NCBI GenBank assembly: GCA_964523875.1
Contig: CAZGAS010000002.1
Location: forward strand, 17,132-81,131
Source: JAUVHV01 sp964523875
Lineage (GTDB): Bacteria; Omnitrophota; Gorgyraeia; JABMRG01
Length of the DNA stretch: 64,000 nt
Reading direction: 5' to 3'
Shown: one piece after another, positions 6,342 through 15,537 of the stretch
How the letters are laid out: each line of letters starts with the position of its first letter
Numbering within the stretch: position 1 is the first letter of the stretch
Program-made: the position numbers and the translations under genes
Notes under the pieces: model-generated
The model's input: only the letters and a program-made list of their open reading frames with translations
Told to the model about the DNA's origin: nothing
Databases searched by the model: none

Positions 6342-8943
6342 GATTCGTAATAAATTTTTAGATTTTTTTAAGGCAAAGGGGCATACTTTGATTCCCAGTG
6401 ATTCTCTTGTTCCGGCTGGAGATAGGTCATTACTCTTTACAAGCGCAGGTATGGCGCAATTCAAGAATGAGTTTATGGGCCATGTAAAGGATTTTACCCG
6501 CGCGGTAACCTGTCAGAAGTGCATGCGCACAGGTGACCTCGAGAATGTGGGCAAGACCGCGTATCATCACACATTCTTTGAGATGCTTGGAAACTTCTCT
6601 TTTGGTGATTACTTTAAAAACGAAGCTATTACATGGGCATGGGAGTTTTTAACAGAGGTACTCAAGGTTCCCAAAACAAAGCTTTGGGCATCTGTTTACG
6701 AAGAGGATGGCGAGGCATATGAGATATGGAGGGATAAGATAGGGCTTCCTGAAAACAGGATAGTAAGGCTTGGTCAGAAGGATAACTTCTGGCCTTCTGA
6801 GGCAAAAGATAAAGGCCCTAATGGGCCATGCGGGCCATGTTCTGAAGTTTTTTATGATTATGGCAAAGAGATAGGTTGTGGTAAAGAGGGTTGTTCCCCG
6901 GCATGCAGTTGTGGGAGATTTGTTGAGGTTTGGAACCTAGTCTTTACGCAGTTTGAAAGAAATGATAACGGTATATTGACTTCTCTGCCTAATAAGAATA
7001 TAGATACAGGCATGGGTTTAGAGCGTCTATGCGCTGTTATGCAGGGAGTAAGGAATAATTTTGAGACAGATATATTTTCTGATATCATAAAGACGATAAT
7101 AGAAGAATCAGGAATTGATAAACGTTCATTCGCCGCGGAAAACAGTCCTGCACACGCGAGCGAAAATTATAAGCCTGTTATCTGTACCATAGCTGACCAT
7201 ATTCGCGCAATTACATTTACCATAGCTGATGGGGTCGCTCCGTCAAATGAAGAACGAGGCTATGTTATACGAAGCCTTATTCGAAGGGCAATGATCCGCT
7301 CAAAAAAGATAGGCATTGATAAGCCATTTTTGTATAAACTGGTTTATGTTGTCGCGAAGACCATGCAGGATGTTTATCCTGAAGTTATGAAGGAGTACCA
7401 GGATATAGCAAATGTAATAAAGACTGAAGAAGAGAGGTTCTTAAAGACCCTGGAAAATGGTATCTCTATGGTTGAAGAGATGTTAAAACAATTAAGTGAC
7501 ATGGACCTTCAGGAAATCCCAGGGGAAACAGTCTTTGATCTCTATGATACCCATGGGATACCATTAGAGATTATTAAAGAGACAGCCGCGGCGCAAGGAT
7601 ATGATATTGATGAGGTTGGGTTTAATAAGCTTATGCAAAAACAGCGCGAAACATCAAGAAAATCCAGCAAGATGCAGGGAGAGATATTCACAACAGGCCT
7701 GATAAGGGTAAAGACAGAATTTATTGGTTACGATAAGTTCACCTCATCTGCTAATATTGTTGAGATAATGGATAAAGACGGAAACTCTATCAGGCAAGCG
7801 TGCCCAGCTACAGGTGATGTAGAGATTGTTCTTGATAGGTCTGTCTTCTATGGCGAGTCAGGCGGCCAGACGGGCGATAGGGGTAGGATAAGCAAGAACA
7901 ACACAGAGGTTATTATTCAGAGAGCAGGCAAGGTACAGGATGCCATAGTCTTAATAGGCAAGGTAGAAGAAGGCAGTATAAGGGTTGGGGATAAGGTCAA
8001 GCAGGAGATCGATACAGATTACCGCTTGGCTATAGCAAGGAACCATACAGCTACACATATTTTGCAAAAGGCCTTGAGAAAGGTTTTAGGAGAGCATGTA
8101 AAACAGCAGGGCTCACTTGTTACAGCAGATAAGCTGAGATTTGATTTTACACATGCAAAGGCATTAACAGATGCTGAGATAGAGCGGGTCGAGGAACTTG
8201 TTAATGAGCACATAAATAACAGCCATGACATTAAAGTAGAAGAGATGTCATTAAAAGATGCCAGGTCCTCAGGAGCGTTGGCGTTTTTTGGCGATAAATA
8301 TGACCAGAAGGTAAGGGTAGTGCACACCGGTGCGGATAGCAGAGAGCTTTGTGGCGGTACGCACCTCAAAAATACCAGAGAGATAGAGATTTTCAAGATA
8401 ACGCATGAAGGTTCTGTTTCCTCAGGCATAAGAAGAATAGAGGCATGCACATTTGATAGGGCAAGAGAGTGGGAAGCGGAACATAAGGAGAAAGAGGAAG
8501 AGAAAGAGCGTATTCTTACGCAAAAAAAGGAAGAAAAGCTTCTTGAGAAGAGAAAATTAAGGGAATCAGAGCAGACAGTGGGCAGGATAATTGAAGATGC
8601 CAGGGAAGTAGCCGGTATCAAGCTTATAATAAAATTCATGAAGGATCAGAATATGGGCGCGCTCAAGTATATCTCTGATATAATAAGAAATAAGCTGGCA
8701 CAGGAGTATATGCTATTTTTTGTAGGCTCATATCAAGGCAAAACCGGAGTGCTTCTCTCACTTAGCGCAGGCCTGATTAAAAAAGGCCTTGACGCGTCAA
8801 TGCTTCTATTGGAGATTATTAAGCCTTTCGCGGGTAAAGCAGGCGGCAGGCCGGATATGGCACAGGGCGGTATAAAAGAACTTAAAGGTCCGGAAGAAGT
8901 ATTAAAAACAGCAGAGAAAATTTTAGTTAAGGAGTTGGAATGA
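6328..8943 (+). CDS. alaS: Alanyl-tRNA synthetase
   Basis: This 871-residue class II aminoacyl-tRNA synthetase begins with the typical RNKFLDFFKAKGHT and RSLLFTSAGMAQFKNEF words of the catalytic core. The editing domain has the zinc-binding HTATH at residues 573-577 and CGGTH at 675-679. The C-terminal part contains a charged coiled coil (about residues 710-750) and a short C-Ala/DHHA1 domain ending in GGRPDMAQGG. A cysteine-rich insertion (CGKEGCSPACSCGR, near residue 190) lies in the catalytic domain. The length fits the family. Its stop overlaps the hisD start. Confidence 0.98.
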   Translation: MRHVEIRNKFLDFFKAKGHTLIPSDSLVPAGDRSLLFTSAGMAQFKNEFMGHVKDFTRAVTCQKCMRTGDLENVGKTAYHHTFFEMLGNFSFGDYFKNEAITWAWEFLTEVLKVPKTKLWASVYEEDGEAYEIWRDKIGLPENRIVRLGQKDNFWPSEAKDKGPNGPCGPCSEVFYDYGKEIGCGKEGCSPACSCGRFVEVWNLVFTQFERNDNGILTSLPNKNIDTGMGLERLCAVMQGVRNNFETDIFSDIIKTIIEESGIDKRSFAAENSPAHASENYKPVICTIADHIRAITFTIADGVAPSNEERGYVIRSLIRRAMIRSKKIGIDKPFLYKLVYVVAKTMQDVYPEVMKEYQDIANVIKTEEERFLKTLENGISMVEEMLKQLSDMDLQEIPGETVFDLYDTHGIPLEIIKETAAAQGYDIDEVGFNKLMQKQRETSRKSSKMQGEIFTTGLIRVKTEFIGYDKFTSSANIVEIMDKDGNSIRQACPATGDVEIVLDRSVFYGESGGQTGDRGRISKNNTEVIIQRAGKVQDAIVLIGKVEEGSIRVGDKVKQEIDTDYRLAIARNHTATHILQKALRKVLGEHVKQQGSLVTADKLRFDFTHAKALTDAEIERVEELVNEHINNSHDIKVEEMSLKDARSSGALAFFGDKYDQKVRVVHTGADSRELCGGTHLKNTREIEIFKITHEGSVSSGIRRIEACTFDRAREWEAEHKEKEEEKERILTQKKEEKLLEKRKLRESEQTVGRIIEDAREVAGIKLIIKFMKDQNMGALKYISDIIRNKLAQEYMLFFVGSYQGKTGVLLSLSAGLIKKGLDASMLLLEIIKPFAGKAGGRPDMAQGGIKELKGPEEVLKTAEKILVKELE

Positions 8944-10160
8944 AGAGCATAAGGCCAAATAGCAAGGAGCTTACAAGATTATACAATCGCGGTATTGACC
9001 TGAAAAAGAGTGTGCATGATAAGGTTTCAAAGATCATCGAGGGCGTAAAATCTCATGGCGATGAAGCCCTGGTCAGATATACAAAACAGTTTGATAGTAT
9101 TAAGATGAAGCCCCGTCAACTCAAGGTAAGCACAGGAGAGGTTAACGGCGCGTACCAGAATATGGATTCAAACCTGGTAAATAGTTTTAAGGTTGCGATT
9201 GAGAACGTAAGCCAGTTTTACAAGAAACAGCTTAAGAAATCCTGGAAAATAAAGGACAAAGAAGGTATTATGCTTGGCGAGAGGATAACACCTTTAGAAT
9301 CTGTGGGGATATATATTCCTGCCGGCACGGCACCTCTTGCCTCGACTGTTTATATGACGGTTCTTCCCGCCAAGATAGCAGGTGTAAAGAGGATCGCGAT
9401 AGTGACACCTCCTAATGAGTACGGAAGCGTCCATCCATATATACTGGTTATGGCAAATTTGCTCGGTATAACAGAGATATATAAAGCCGGTGGCGCGCAA
9501 GCAATAGCGGCGTTAGCGTTTGGCACAAAGAGTATACAGAGAGTCGATAAGATTGTGGGTCCTGGCAACCAATATGTATCCGAAGCAAAGAGACAGGTCT
9601 TTGGCTATGTTGGTATAGATATGGTAGCAGGGCCTAGTGAGGTTGTTATTATAGCTGATGACAGTGTAAATTACGAGTATGTTGCGGCGGATATGGCAGC
9701 CCAATGCGAGCACCTTATGGGGTTATCGATATTGATAACAAAATCTAAAAAACTAGCGAAATTTATACAGCAGCAGCAACTCGATGGTTACCTGGTTCTC
9801 GTAAAGAATCTGAAACAGGCCGCGGAGATCGCTAACAAGATAGCGCCAGAGCATCTCCAGCTTATGGTAAAGGACCCTAAAAAGCTCTCTAAAATGATAC
9901 ATAACGCGGGGTGTATATTGCTAGGCGAATATACTCCGACAGTGCTTAGTGATTATATTGCGGGCCCAAGCCATGTATTGCCAACGGGAGGCAGTGCCAG
10001 ATTCTTTTCAGGTTTAAGCATATGGGATTTCTTAAAAGGTATACACGTGGTCTCGTATTCTAAGAGGGCTCTTGAGTCTGTAAAAGGAGATATTGAGAGG
10101 ATAGCAGCTTTAGAAGGTCTGAATAAGCATATTGATTCTATTAAGAAGAGGTTTGAGTAG
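8940..10160 (+). CDS. hisD: Histidinol dehydrogenase
   Basis: This 406-residue enzyme oxidises L-histidinol to L-histidine in two NAD-dependent steps, ending histidine synthesis. Conserved blocks are present: ESVGIYIPAGTAPLASTV near residue 120, the nucleotide-binding GPGNQYV, AGPSEVVIIAD near 230, a QCEHL segment in the zinc-ligand region, and YIAGPSHVLPTGG near 345 (most homologues have Asn where this has Ser). The ATG overlaps the alaS TGA in an ATGA arrangement. A 208-base interval containing a long hairpin separates it from hisB. Confidence 0.96.
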   Translation: MKSIRPNSKELTRLYNRGIDLKKSVHDKVSKIIEGVKSHGDEALVRYTKQFDSIKMKPRQLKVSTGEVNGAYQNMDSNLVNSFKVAIENVSQFYKKQLKKSWKIKDKEGIMLGERITPLESVGIYIPAGTAPLASTVYMTVLPAKIAGVKRIAIVTPPNEYGSVHPYILVMANLLGITEIYKAGGAQAIAALAFGTKSIQRVDKIVGPGNQYVSEAKRQVFGYVGIDMVAGPSEVVIIADDSVNYEYVAADMAAQCEHLMGLSILITKSKKLAKFIQQQQLDGYLVLVKNLKQAAEIANKIAPEHLQLMVKDPKKLSKMIHNAGCILLGEYTPTVLSDYIAGPSHVLPTGGSARFFSGLSIWDFLKGIHVVSYSKRALESVKGDIERIAALEGLNKHIDSIKKRFE

Positions 10161-10205
10161 TTTATGATAGCTGAAGAGTGTGCAGCAATTTCCGCAGATA
10201 AAGAT

Positions 10206-10307
10206 ATTGCTTATGCCTTTGCCTTCACAGCGCAGGTATTTTTGCCATATATTTAAATCCATGGCAAAAAAATCCAAAGCGCTGCTTAAGGCAAAGGCAT
10301 AAGCAAT
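10206..10307. repeat. 102-nt near-perfect hairpin between hisD and hisB
   Basis: The outer arms, 10206-10225 and 10288-10307, are perfect 20-bp reverse complements. Inside them CAGCGC (10228-10233) pairs with GCGCTG (10279-10284), and a T-rich arm ending in GCCAT pairs with ATGGCAAAAA, leaving a loop of about 12 bases around 10249-10260. The whole element can fold into one long stem with small bulges. It has the form of a miniature inverted-repeat element or a stable RNA processing/attenuation hairpin. I see no open frame in it that resembles a known gene. Confidence 0.9.
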
Positions 10308-10368
10308 TATGAATAAGAAAATAGCTTTTTCTACAAAGCTATCAAATTTAAAATAGGAGCTTAGTAAG

Positions 10369-10977
10369 ATGGATAATAGAATAGCGCTACTTAAGCGTAA
10401 GACAACTGAAACAGATATAACCGGAAGCCTGAACATTGATGGTACCGGTAAAACGTCTATTAGTACAGGTATTGGCTTATTAGACCATATGCTTGAGTTA
10501 TTTGCTTTTCATGGGTTGTTTGATTTAGAGTTAAAGGCTATTGGAGATTTGCATATTGACATACACCATACTAATGAAGATGTGGGTATTGAATTAGGCA
10601 AGGCGTTTAAAAAAGCGCTTGGTGAAATGAAAGGCATTAAGCGATTCGGTTCCGCTTCTGTGCCCATGGAAGAAGTTGTTGCAAATATTACTCTTGATAT
10701 TAGTGGCAGAGGATTGTATAAACGCAGAAAGAATCAAGCGGTTAGTTTTGCCCCGAGTAATGAAAAAGGTTACTCGCTTAAAGACGTAGATCATTTCTTC
10801 GAGAGCCTTGCTAATCATCTGGGAATGAATTTAGTTATAAGCATTGATCCGACAGTGCAGGATCTTCATACTACGTTAGAACCTGCTTTTAAGGCATTGG
10901 GCATAGCTTTAGATCATGCCACACAGATAGATCCTCGTAAAAAAGGAGTGCCTTCTACCAAAGGGATAATAGATTAA
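10369..10977 (+). CDS. hisB: Imidazoleglycerol-phosphate dehydratase
   Basis: This 202-residue monofunctional IGPD catalyses the dehydration of imidazole-glycerol phosphate to imidazole-acetol phosphate. The manganese-binding histidine motifs are visible: LLDHMLELFAFHG at about residues 40-52, DIHHTNEDVG at 64-73, FFESLANHLG and DLHTTLEPAFKALG. There is no fused phosphatase domain. The ATG has AGGAG upstream. The TAA overlaps the hisH ATG by one base. Confidence 0.97.
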   Translation: MDNRIALLKRKTTETDITGSLNIDGTGKTSISTGIGLLDHMLELFAFHGLFDLELKAIGDLHIDIHHTNEDVGIELGKAFKKALGEMKGIKRFGSASVPMEEVVANITLDISGRGLYKRRKNQAVSFAPSNEKGYSLKDVDHFFESLANHLGMNLVISIDPTVQDLHTTLEPAFKALGIALDHATQIDPRKKGVPSTKGIID

Positions 10978-11597
10978 TGATTACGATTGTAGATTATGGT
11001 ATGGGCAATCTAGCGTCGGTAAAAAACGCTATTAAGCGCTATACAGATAAAGTAGTAGTGAGCTCAATGCCGAATGATATAAAAAAAGCTGATAAATTGA
11101 TACTGCCGGGGGTAGGCGCTTTTAAAGATGCCTATGATGAGATAGGCAAGCGCGGGTTTCGCGGCCCTATATTAGATTTTATCAAAACAGGCAAGCCTTT
11201 TTTAGGGATATGTTTAGGCCTACAGCTTTTGTTTACAAAAAGCTTTGAAGATGGTGAACATGAGGGGTTTGATATTATTAAAGGAAATGTTGTCTCTTTT
11301 GAAAAGGCTAAGGGTATCAAGATTCCGCATATGGGCTGGAATAACATAATCAGCAATTCGAGAGCCAAGATTTCCGGTTGCCCCCTGCTTAAAGGCGTTA
11401 GTGAGGGCCCATATATGTATTTTGTGCATTCATATTATGTGGTGCCTGAAGATGCATCTGTTATCACAACAACTACAGATTATGGTAATAATTTCTGTTC
11501 TATGCTCTGGAAGGATAATATTTACGCAACACAATTCCATCCGGAAAAGAGCCAGGAGCAGGGCTTGAAGATAATTGAAAACTTTGTAAGGTTATAA
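10977..11597 (+). CDS. hisH: Imidazole glycerol phosphate synthase, glutaminase subunit
   Basis: This 206-residue class I glutamine amidotransferase supplies ammonia to HisF. The nucleophile cysteine lies in GICLGLQLLF (about residues 78-87), the oxyanion region is LPGVGAF, and the catalytic His-Glu pair is in TQFHPEKSQ near the C-terminus. hisF is two genes downstream, as in most his operons. Confidence 0.97.
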   Translation: MITIVDYGMGNLASVKNAIKRYTDKVVVSSMPNDIKKADKLILPGVGAFKDAYDEIGKRGFRGPILDFIKTGKPFLGICLGLQLLFTKSFEDGEHEGFDIIKGNVVSFEKAKGIKIPHMGWNNIISNSRAKISGCPLLKGVSEGPYMYFVHSYYVVPEDASVITTTTDYGNNFCSMLWKDNIYATQFHPEKSQEQGLKIIENFVRL

Positions 11598-12329
11598 ATG
11601 TTTATTATACCAGCGATTGACATACGCTCTAAGAGGGTTGTCCGGCTCCTGCAAGGAGATTTTAATAAGGAGACCTTCTACTCTGCTAATGTTGTAGAGG
11701 TTGCCAGGAAGTGGGAGGAGATGGGCGCTAGGTTTTTACATATGGTCGACCTTGACGGTGCTTTAGCGGGTGAGCCTAAGAATCTTGATGTTGTTGAGCA
11801 GGTCTCTAAATCAGTTGATATACCTATACAATTGGGCGGAGGCTTAAGGACAGAGAAGAATGTTGAGTCAGCTCTATCGAAGGGTGTTTCAAGGGTGATT
11901 ATAGGTACCAGGGCATATGAGGATGATGAATTTGTTAAGAGGCTTGTTAAGGCCTTTGGTGCTGACAAGGTAGCCATTGGCATAGATGCGGCAGGAGATA
12001 TTATTTTATCCAAGGGCTGGACAGAATCTACAGGCATTGGCGCTTTTTCGCTTGGGAAAAAGATGGAGTCATTGGGCGCTGGAATGATTATATATACAAA
12101 TACGCTTAAGGACGGTACATTAGAGAGTCCGCAGCTAGGGCTTGCTGAAAAGATGCTTGCCGCGGTTTCGATAAAGGTGATTATATCTGGTGGTATAGCC
12201 TCTTTACAGGATATTAGGGATTTAAAGGCACTAGACAGGCCAAATCTTTATGGTGTGATTACCGGCAAGGCATTATATGAACAGAGGCTGGATCTAAGGG
12301 AAGCGATACAAATAGCAGAGGAAGAATAA
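11598..12329 (+). CDS. hisA: ProFAR isomerase
   Basis: This 243-residue (beta/alpha)8 barrel performs the Amadori rearrangement of ProFAR to PRFAR. It starts with the characteristic IPAIDIRSKRVVRLLQGD, with the catalytic Asp of AIDI. It has HMVDLDGAL near residue 48, QLGGGLR near 80 and the second phosphate site IISGGIASLQD near 195. The ATG follows the hisH stop directly. Paralogous to the adjacent hisF. Confidence 0.97.
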   Translation: MFIIPAIDIRSKRVVRLLQGDFNKETFYSANVVEVARKWEEMGARFLHMVDLDGALAGEPKNLDVVEQVSKSVDIPIQLGGGLRTEKNVESALSKGVSRVIIGTRAYEDDEFVKRLVKAFGADKVAIGIDAAGDIILSKGWTESTGIGAFSLGKKMESLGAGMIIYTNTLKDGTLESPQLGLAEKMLAAVSIKVIISGGIASLQDIRDLKALDRPNLYGVITGKALYEQRLDLREAIQIAEEE

Positions 12330-12333
12330 TAAT

Positions 12334-13089
12334 ATGCTTGCAAAGAGGATTATACCCTGTCTTGATGTGAAAGACGGAAGGGTTGTTAAGGGTGTACAAT
12401 TTTTAGATCTTCGTGATGCCGGGGATCCGGCCCAGATAGCAGAGGTCTATGACAGAGAGGGCGCGGATGAGATAGTATTTCTGGATATAACCGCGAGCCA
12501 TGAAGAACGGCCAATATTTATTGATGTTGTAAAGCGTACAGCAGAAAATATATTTATACCTCTTACAGTTGGTGGCGGTATTGAAACACTCGATACCATA
12601 GAGAGGCTTTTAAGGGCAGGGGCTGATAAGGTTTCGATAAATACTATGGCAGTACAACAACCCGATTTTATAAGGGCTGCCGCAACCCGTTTTGGTACAC
12701 AATGTGTTGTTGTTGCTATTGACGCAAAGAGAGAAGGGCAGGGCTGGGGGGTATATACCCATGGCGGCAGAAGGCCAACTGGCAAAGACGCGCTCCTATG
12801 GGCTAAAGAGGCAGCTGATCTGGGGGCGGGCGAGATCCTGCTGACCAGCATGGATTGTGATGGAACAAAGAACGGTTTTGATATAGAACTTACACGTTCT
12901 ATATCAGAGGCCACAAATATACCCATTATAGCATCAGGCGGAGCTGGTACTTTAGAACATTTACGGCTTGCCCTGGTTGAAGGTAAGGCCGATGCCGCGT
13001 TAGCCGCTAGTATATTCCATTTCAAAGAGCATACAATAAAAGAGGCAAAAGAGTTTTTAAAAGGAAAAGGAGTTGAGATAAGATTATGA
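12334..13089 (+). CDS. hisF: Imidazole glycerol phosphate synthase, cyclase subunit
   Basis: This 251-residue barrel has the HisF signature MLAKRIIPCLDVKDGRVVKG at its start, with the catalytic Asp11, then LDITAS, VGGGI, and TSMDCDGTKNGFD near residue 170 around the second catalytic Asp. It closes the imidazole ring using ammonia from HisH and releases AICAR. Its stop overlaps the hisI ATG. Confidence 0.98.
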   Translation: MLAKRIIPCLDVKDGRVVKGVQFLDLRDAGDPAQIAEVYDREGADEIVFLDITASHEERPIFIDVVKRTAENIFIPLTVGGGIETLDTIERLLRAGADKVSINTMAVQQPDFIRAAATRFGTQCVVVAIDAKREGQGWGVYTHGGRRPTGKDALLWAKEAADLGAGEILLTSMDCDGTKNGFDIELTRSISEATNIPIIASGGAGTLEHLRLALVEGKADAALAASIFHFKEHTIKEAKEFLKGKGVEIRL

Positions 13090-13457
13090 GCCTGATAGAT
13101 AGATTAAAGTTCGCGGATGGCCTTATCCCCGCGATAACGCAGGATTACAAAACAGGTGAAGTTTTAATGGTCGCGTATATGAATAAAGAAGCGGTTAGAA
13201 AGACACTTAAAACACGAAAATGTAATTATTATAGCCGATCAAGGAAGAAGATGTGGGTTAAGGGAGAGTCTTCAGGCCATATACAGAAGGTAAAAGCTAT
13301 ATATGTTGATTGTGATATGGATTGCCTGCTTATAAAAATAGAGCAAATAGGAGGCGCTTGCCATACAGGGTATAAGAGTTGTTTTTATCGTGAGTTTAAA
13401 TCAGGTAGATTGGTACCAAAGGGGAAGAAGGTCTTTGACCCAAAAAAGGTTTACTGA
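13086..13457 (+). CDS. hisI: Phosphoribosyl-AMP cyclohydrolase
   Basis: This 123-residue protein is the cyclohydrolase alone; the HisE pyrophosphohydrolase domain fused in many bacteria is absent. Motifs are VLMVAYMNKEA near residue 30, YYSRSRKKMWVKGESSGH near 55, the metal/zinc region DCDMDCLLIKI and the final CHTGYKSCFYR. HisE must be encoded elsewhere. The gene ends in a TGA overlapping the trpE ATG. Confidence 0.96.
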   Translation: MSLIDRLKFADGLIPAITQDYKTGEVLMVAYMNKEAVRKTLKTRKCNYYSRSRKKMWVKGESSGHIQKVKAIYVDCDMDCLLIKIEQIGGACHTGYKSCFYREFKSGRLVPKGKKVFDPKKVY

Positions 13458-14971
13458 TGTATTATCCAAAAATAGAAGAGTTTACCAGGTTAACGAAAAA
13501 AGGTAATGTTATACCTGTTTATACGGAGATATCCGCTGACCTGAATACACCTTTATCCGCGTTCCTAAAGATAGATGATAAGAAAAATTCTTTTCTTTTT
13601 GAATCTATGGAAGGTGGTGAAAAGATTGGCAGATACTCATTTTTAAGCAGTAACCCGTCAGTTGTGATTGAGGCCAAGGCCGGTTCTGTCAGGATAAGAG
13701 AGAGATCCGGGACATCTAAGACAAATACCGCGAATCCGCTTGACTATATCAACAAAATGATGAAGGGGTTTAAGTTTGTTAAGGTTAAGGGCTTGCCTAG
13801 ATTTTGTGGTGGCTTAGTAGGTTTTGTGGGTTATGATGTTATACGTTTTATAGAAAATATACCTGATGCGTGCAAGGATGATTTAGATCTGCCCGATTTG
13901 AGGCTTATGCTTGCGGACACACTACTTGTATTTGATCGGGTCAACCATACGATAAAGGTTGTATCTAACGCGCATATAAGCTCCGCCGCGAAATCTTCTA
14001 TTAAGCACGCGTATAAAGACGCGGTAAGAAAGATAGATAACTTAATCATAAAGCTTAAAAAACCGCTTAGAAGCAACCTGCCTCCCATTGAAAATACAGC
14101 AAGGCCGATAAGGTATAAATCTAATATCAAAAAAATGGATTTTGAAAAAAGCGTTTTAACGGCAAAAAAATATATCAAGGCTGGAGATGTTATACAGGTT
14201 GTCCTGTCGCAAAGGCTGGAGGCAGATTATACTAAGAACCCAATTGATATATACAGGGCACTACGCCGGGTAAATCCATCACCGTATATGTTTTATATTT
14301 CATTTAAGGATTTTAAGCTTGTTGGTTCTTCTCCCGAGATTATGGTGCGTGGTGAAAACACTGTCGCGGAGGTGCGCCCTATAGCAGGTACAAGGCCACG
14401 CGGCAAAGACGAAATAGCTGATAAGCTTTTAGAGAAAGAGTTACTCGCTGATCCAAAAGAGCGGGCAGAGCATCTTATGCTGGTTGACTTAGGCAGGAAT
14501 GATCTTGGCCGTGTATGTGTCCCCGGCAGTGTAAAGTTAAATGAGTTCATGGTTATTGAAAGGTACTCACATGTAATGCATATAGTTAGTGACTGTATAG
14601 GCAGGTTATTACCCGGTTCGAACGCGCTAAGCCTTTTAAAGGCATCATTTCCCGCTGGAACAGTATCTGGTGCCCCAAAGATCCGCGCGATGGAGATTAT
14701 AGATGAGCTTGAAACGACAAAGAGAGGTCCTTACGCAGGTTGTGTTGGGTATATCTCATTTTCCGGAAACCTGGATACATGTATTACTATACGTACGATA
14801 TTACTTAAAAACAACAAGGCCTATATCCAGACAGGCGCTGGTATTGTCGCGGATTCTATACCTGTTAAAGAGTATCAGGAGACTATAAATAAGGCAAAAG
14901 GCATGCTTAACGCTATATCTATTGCCAGGCAAACAGGTCTGCCTAAGAAGCAGGCAGGAAAGATGATATGA
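13457..14971 (+). CDS. trpE: Anthranilate synthase component I
   Basis: This 504-residue chorismate-utilising enzyme makes anthranilate with TrpG. The N-terminal regulatory region contains SFLFESMEGGEKIGRYSF (residues 44-61), the type of sequence that forms the tryptophan feedback site. The C-terminal catalytic domain has VGSSPEIMVR, RPIAGTRPRG, DLGRNDLGRV, HIVSD and PAGTVSGAPK in the canonical order. ATG and TGA overlap the neighbouring genes. No leader peptide with tandem Trp codons precedes it. Confidence 0.97.
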   Translation: MYYPKIEEFTRLTKKGNVIPVYTEISADLNTPLSAFLKIDDKKNSFLFESMEGGEKIGRYSFLSSNPSVVIEAKAGSVRIRERSGTSKTNTANPLDYINKMMKGFKFVKVKGLPRFCGGLVGFVGYDVIRFIENIPDACKDDLDLPDLRLMLADTLLVFDRVNHTIKVVSNAHISSAAKSSIKHAYKDAVRKIDNLIIKLKKPLRSNLPPIENTARPIRYKSNIKKMDFEKSVLTAKKYIKAGDVIQVVLSQRLEADYTKNPIDIYRALRRVNPSPYMFYISFKDFKLVGSSPEIMVRGENTVAEVRPIAGTRPRGKDEIADKLLEKELLADPKERAEHLMLVDLGRNDLGRVCVPGSVKLNEFMVIERYSHVMHIVSDCIGRLLPGSNALSLLKASFPAGTVSGAPKIRAMEIIDELETTKRGPYAGCVGYISFSGNLDTCITIRTILLKNNKAYIQTGAGIVADSIPVKEYQETINKAKGMLNAISIARQTGLPKKQAGKMI

Positions 14972-15537
14972 TATTATTAATTGATAATTATGATTCCTTT
15001 ACATATAACCTAGTTCAGTATTTCGGTGAGCTGGGCGCGCGGATTAAGGTTTATAGAAATGATAAGATAACCCTGTTACAGATTAAGAAGCTTAAGCCCA
15101 AACATATAGTGATATCACCCGGGCCTGGCACGCCTGAAGATGCCGGCATATCGAAGGGTGTTATAAAAGAGTTTGCTGGTATTATACCTATACTTGGTGT
15201 CTGTTTGGGCCACCAGTGCATAGGTGAGGTCTTTGGAGGAAAGGTAATAGGCGCGAAGCGCTTAATGCATGGAAAGACATCCCTGATATACCACAATAAA
15301 ACAGGTATATTTAGTGGAATTAAGAATCCTTTTATTGCCACAAGGTATCATTCGCTGATTATCGAAAAGAAAAGTATCCCGGAATGTTTAGAGATTACTG
15401 CCAGGACAAAAGAGAATGAGATTATGGGAGTGAAACATAAGGACTATACGGTATGGGGGGTACAGTTTCATCCAGAGTCCATTCTGACAAAGGAAGGCAA
15501 AAAGCTGCTTAAGAACTTCATGAGGAATAAAAAATGA
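14968..15537 (+). CDS. trpG: Anthranilate synthase component II (glutamine amidotransferase)
   Basis: This 189-residue class I amidotransferase begins with LLIDNYDSFTYNLVQYFGEL. It has ISPGPGTPEDAG near residue 50, the nucleophile in GVCLGHQCIGE near residue 80, and HPESILT at the end. The adjacent trpE and trpD favour tryptophan synthesis, although such proteins are often shared with para-aminobenzoate synthase (PabA). It is not fused to TrpD here. Confidence 0.95.
   Translation: MILLIDNYDSFTYNLVQYFGELGARIKVYRNDKITLLQIKKLKPKHIVISPGPGTPEDAGISKGVIKEFAGIIPILGVCLGHQCIGEVFGGKVIGAKRLMHGKTSLIYHNKTGIFSGIKNPFIATRYHSLIIEKKSIPECLEITARTKENEIMGVKHKDYTVWGVQFHPESILTKEGKKLLKNFMRNKK

Noticed and set aside
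10161..10368. Remnant of hisC between hisD and hisB
   Set aside because: Only 208 bases remain, mostly the hairpin, and no aminotransferase words are found in any frame.
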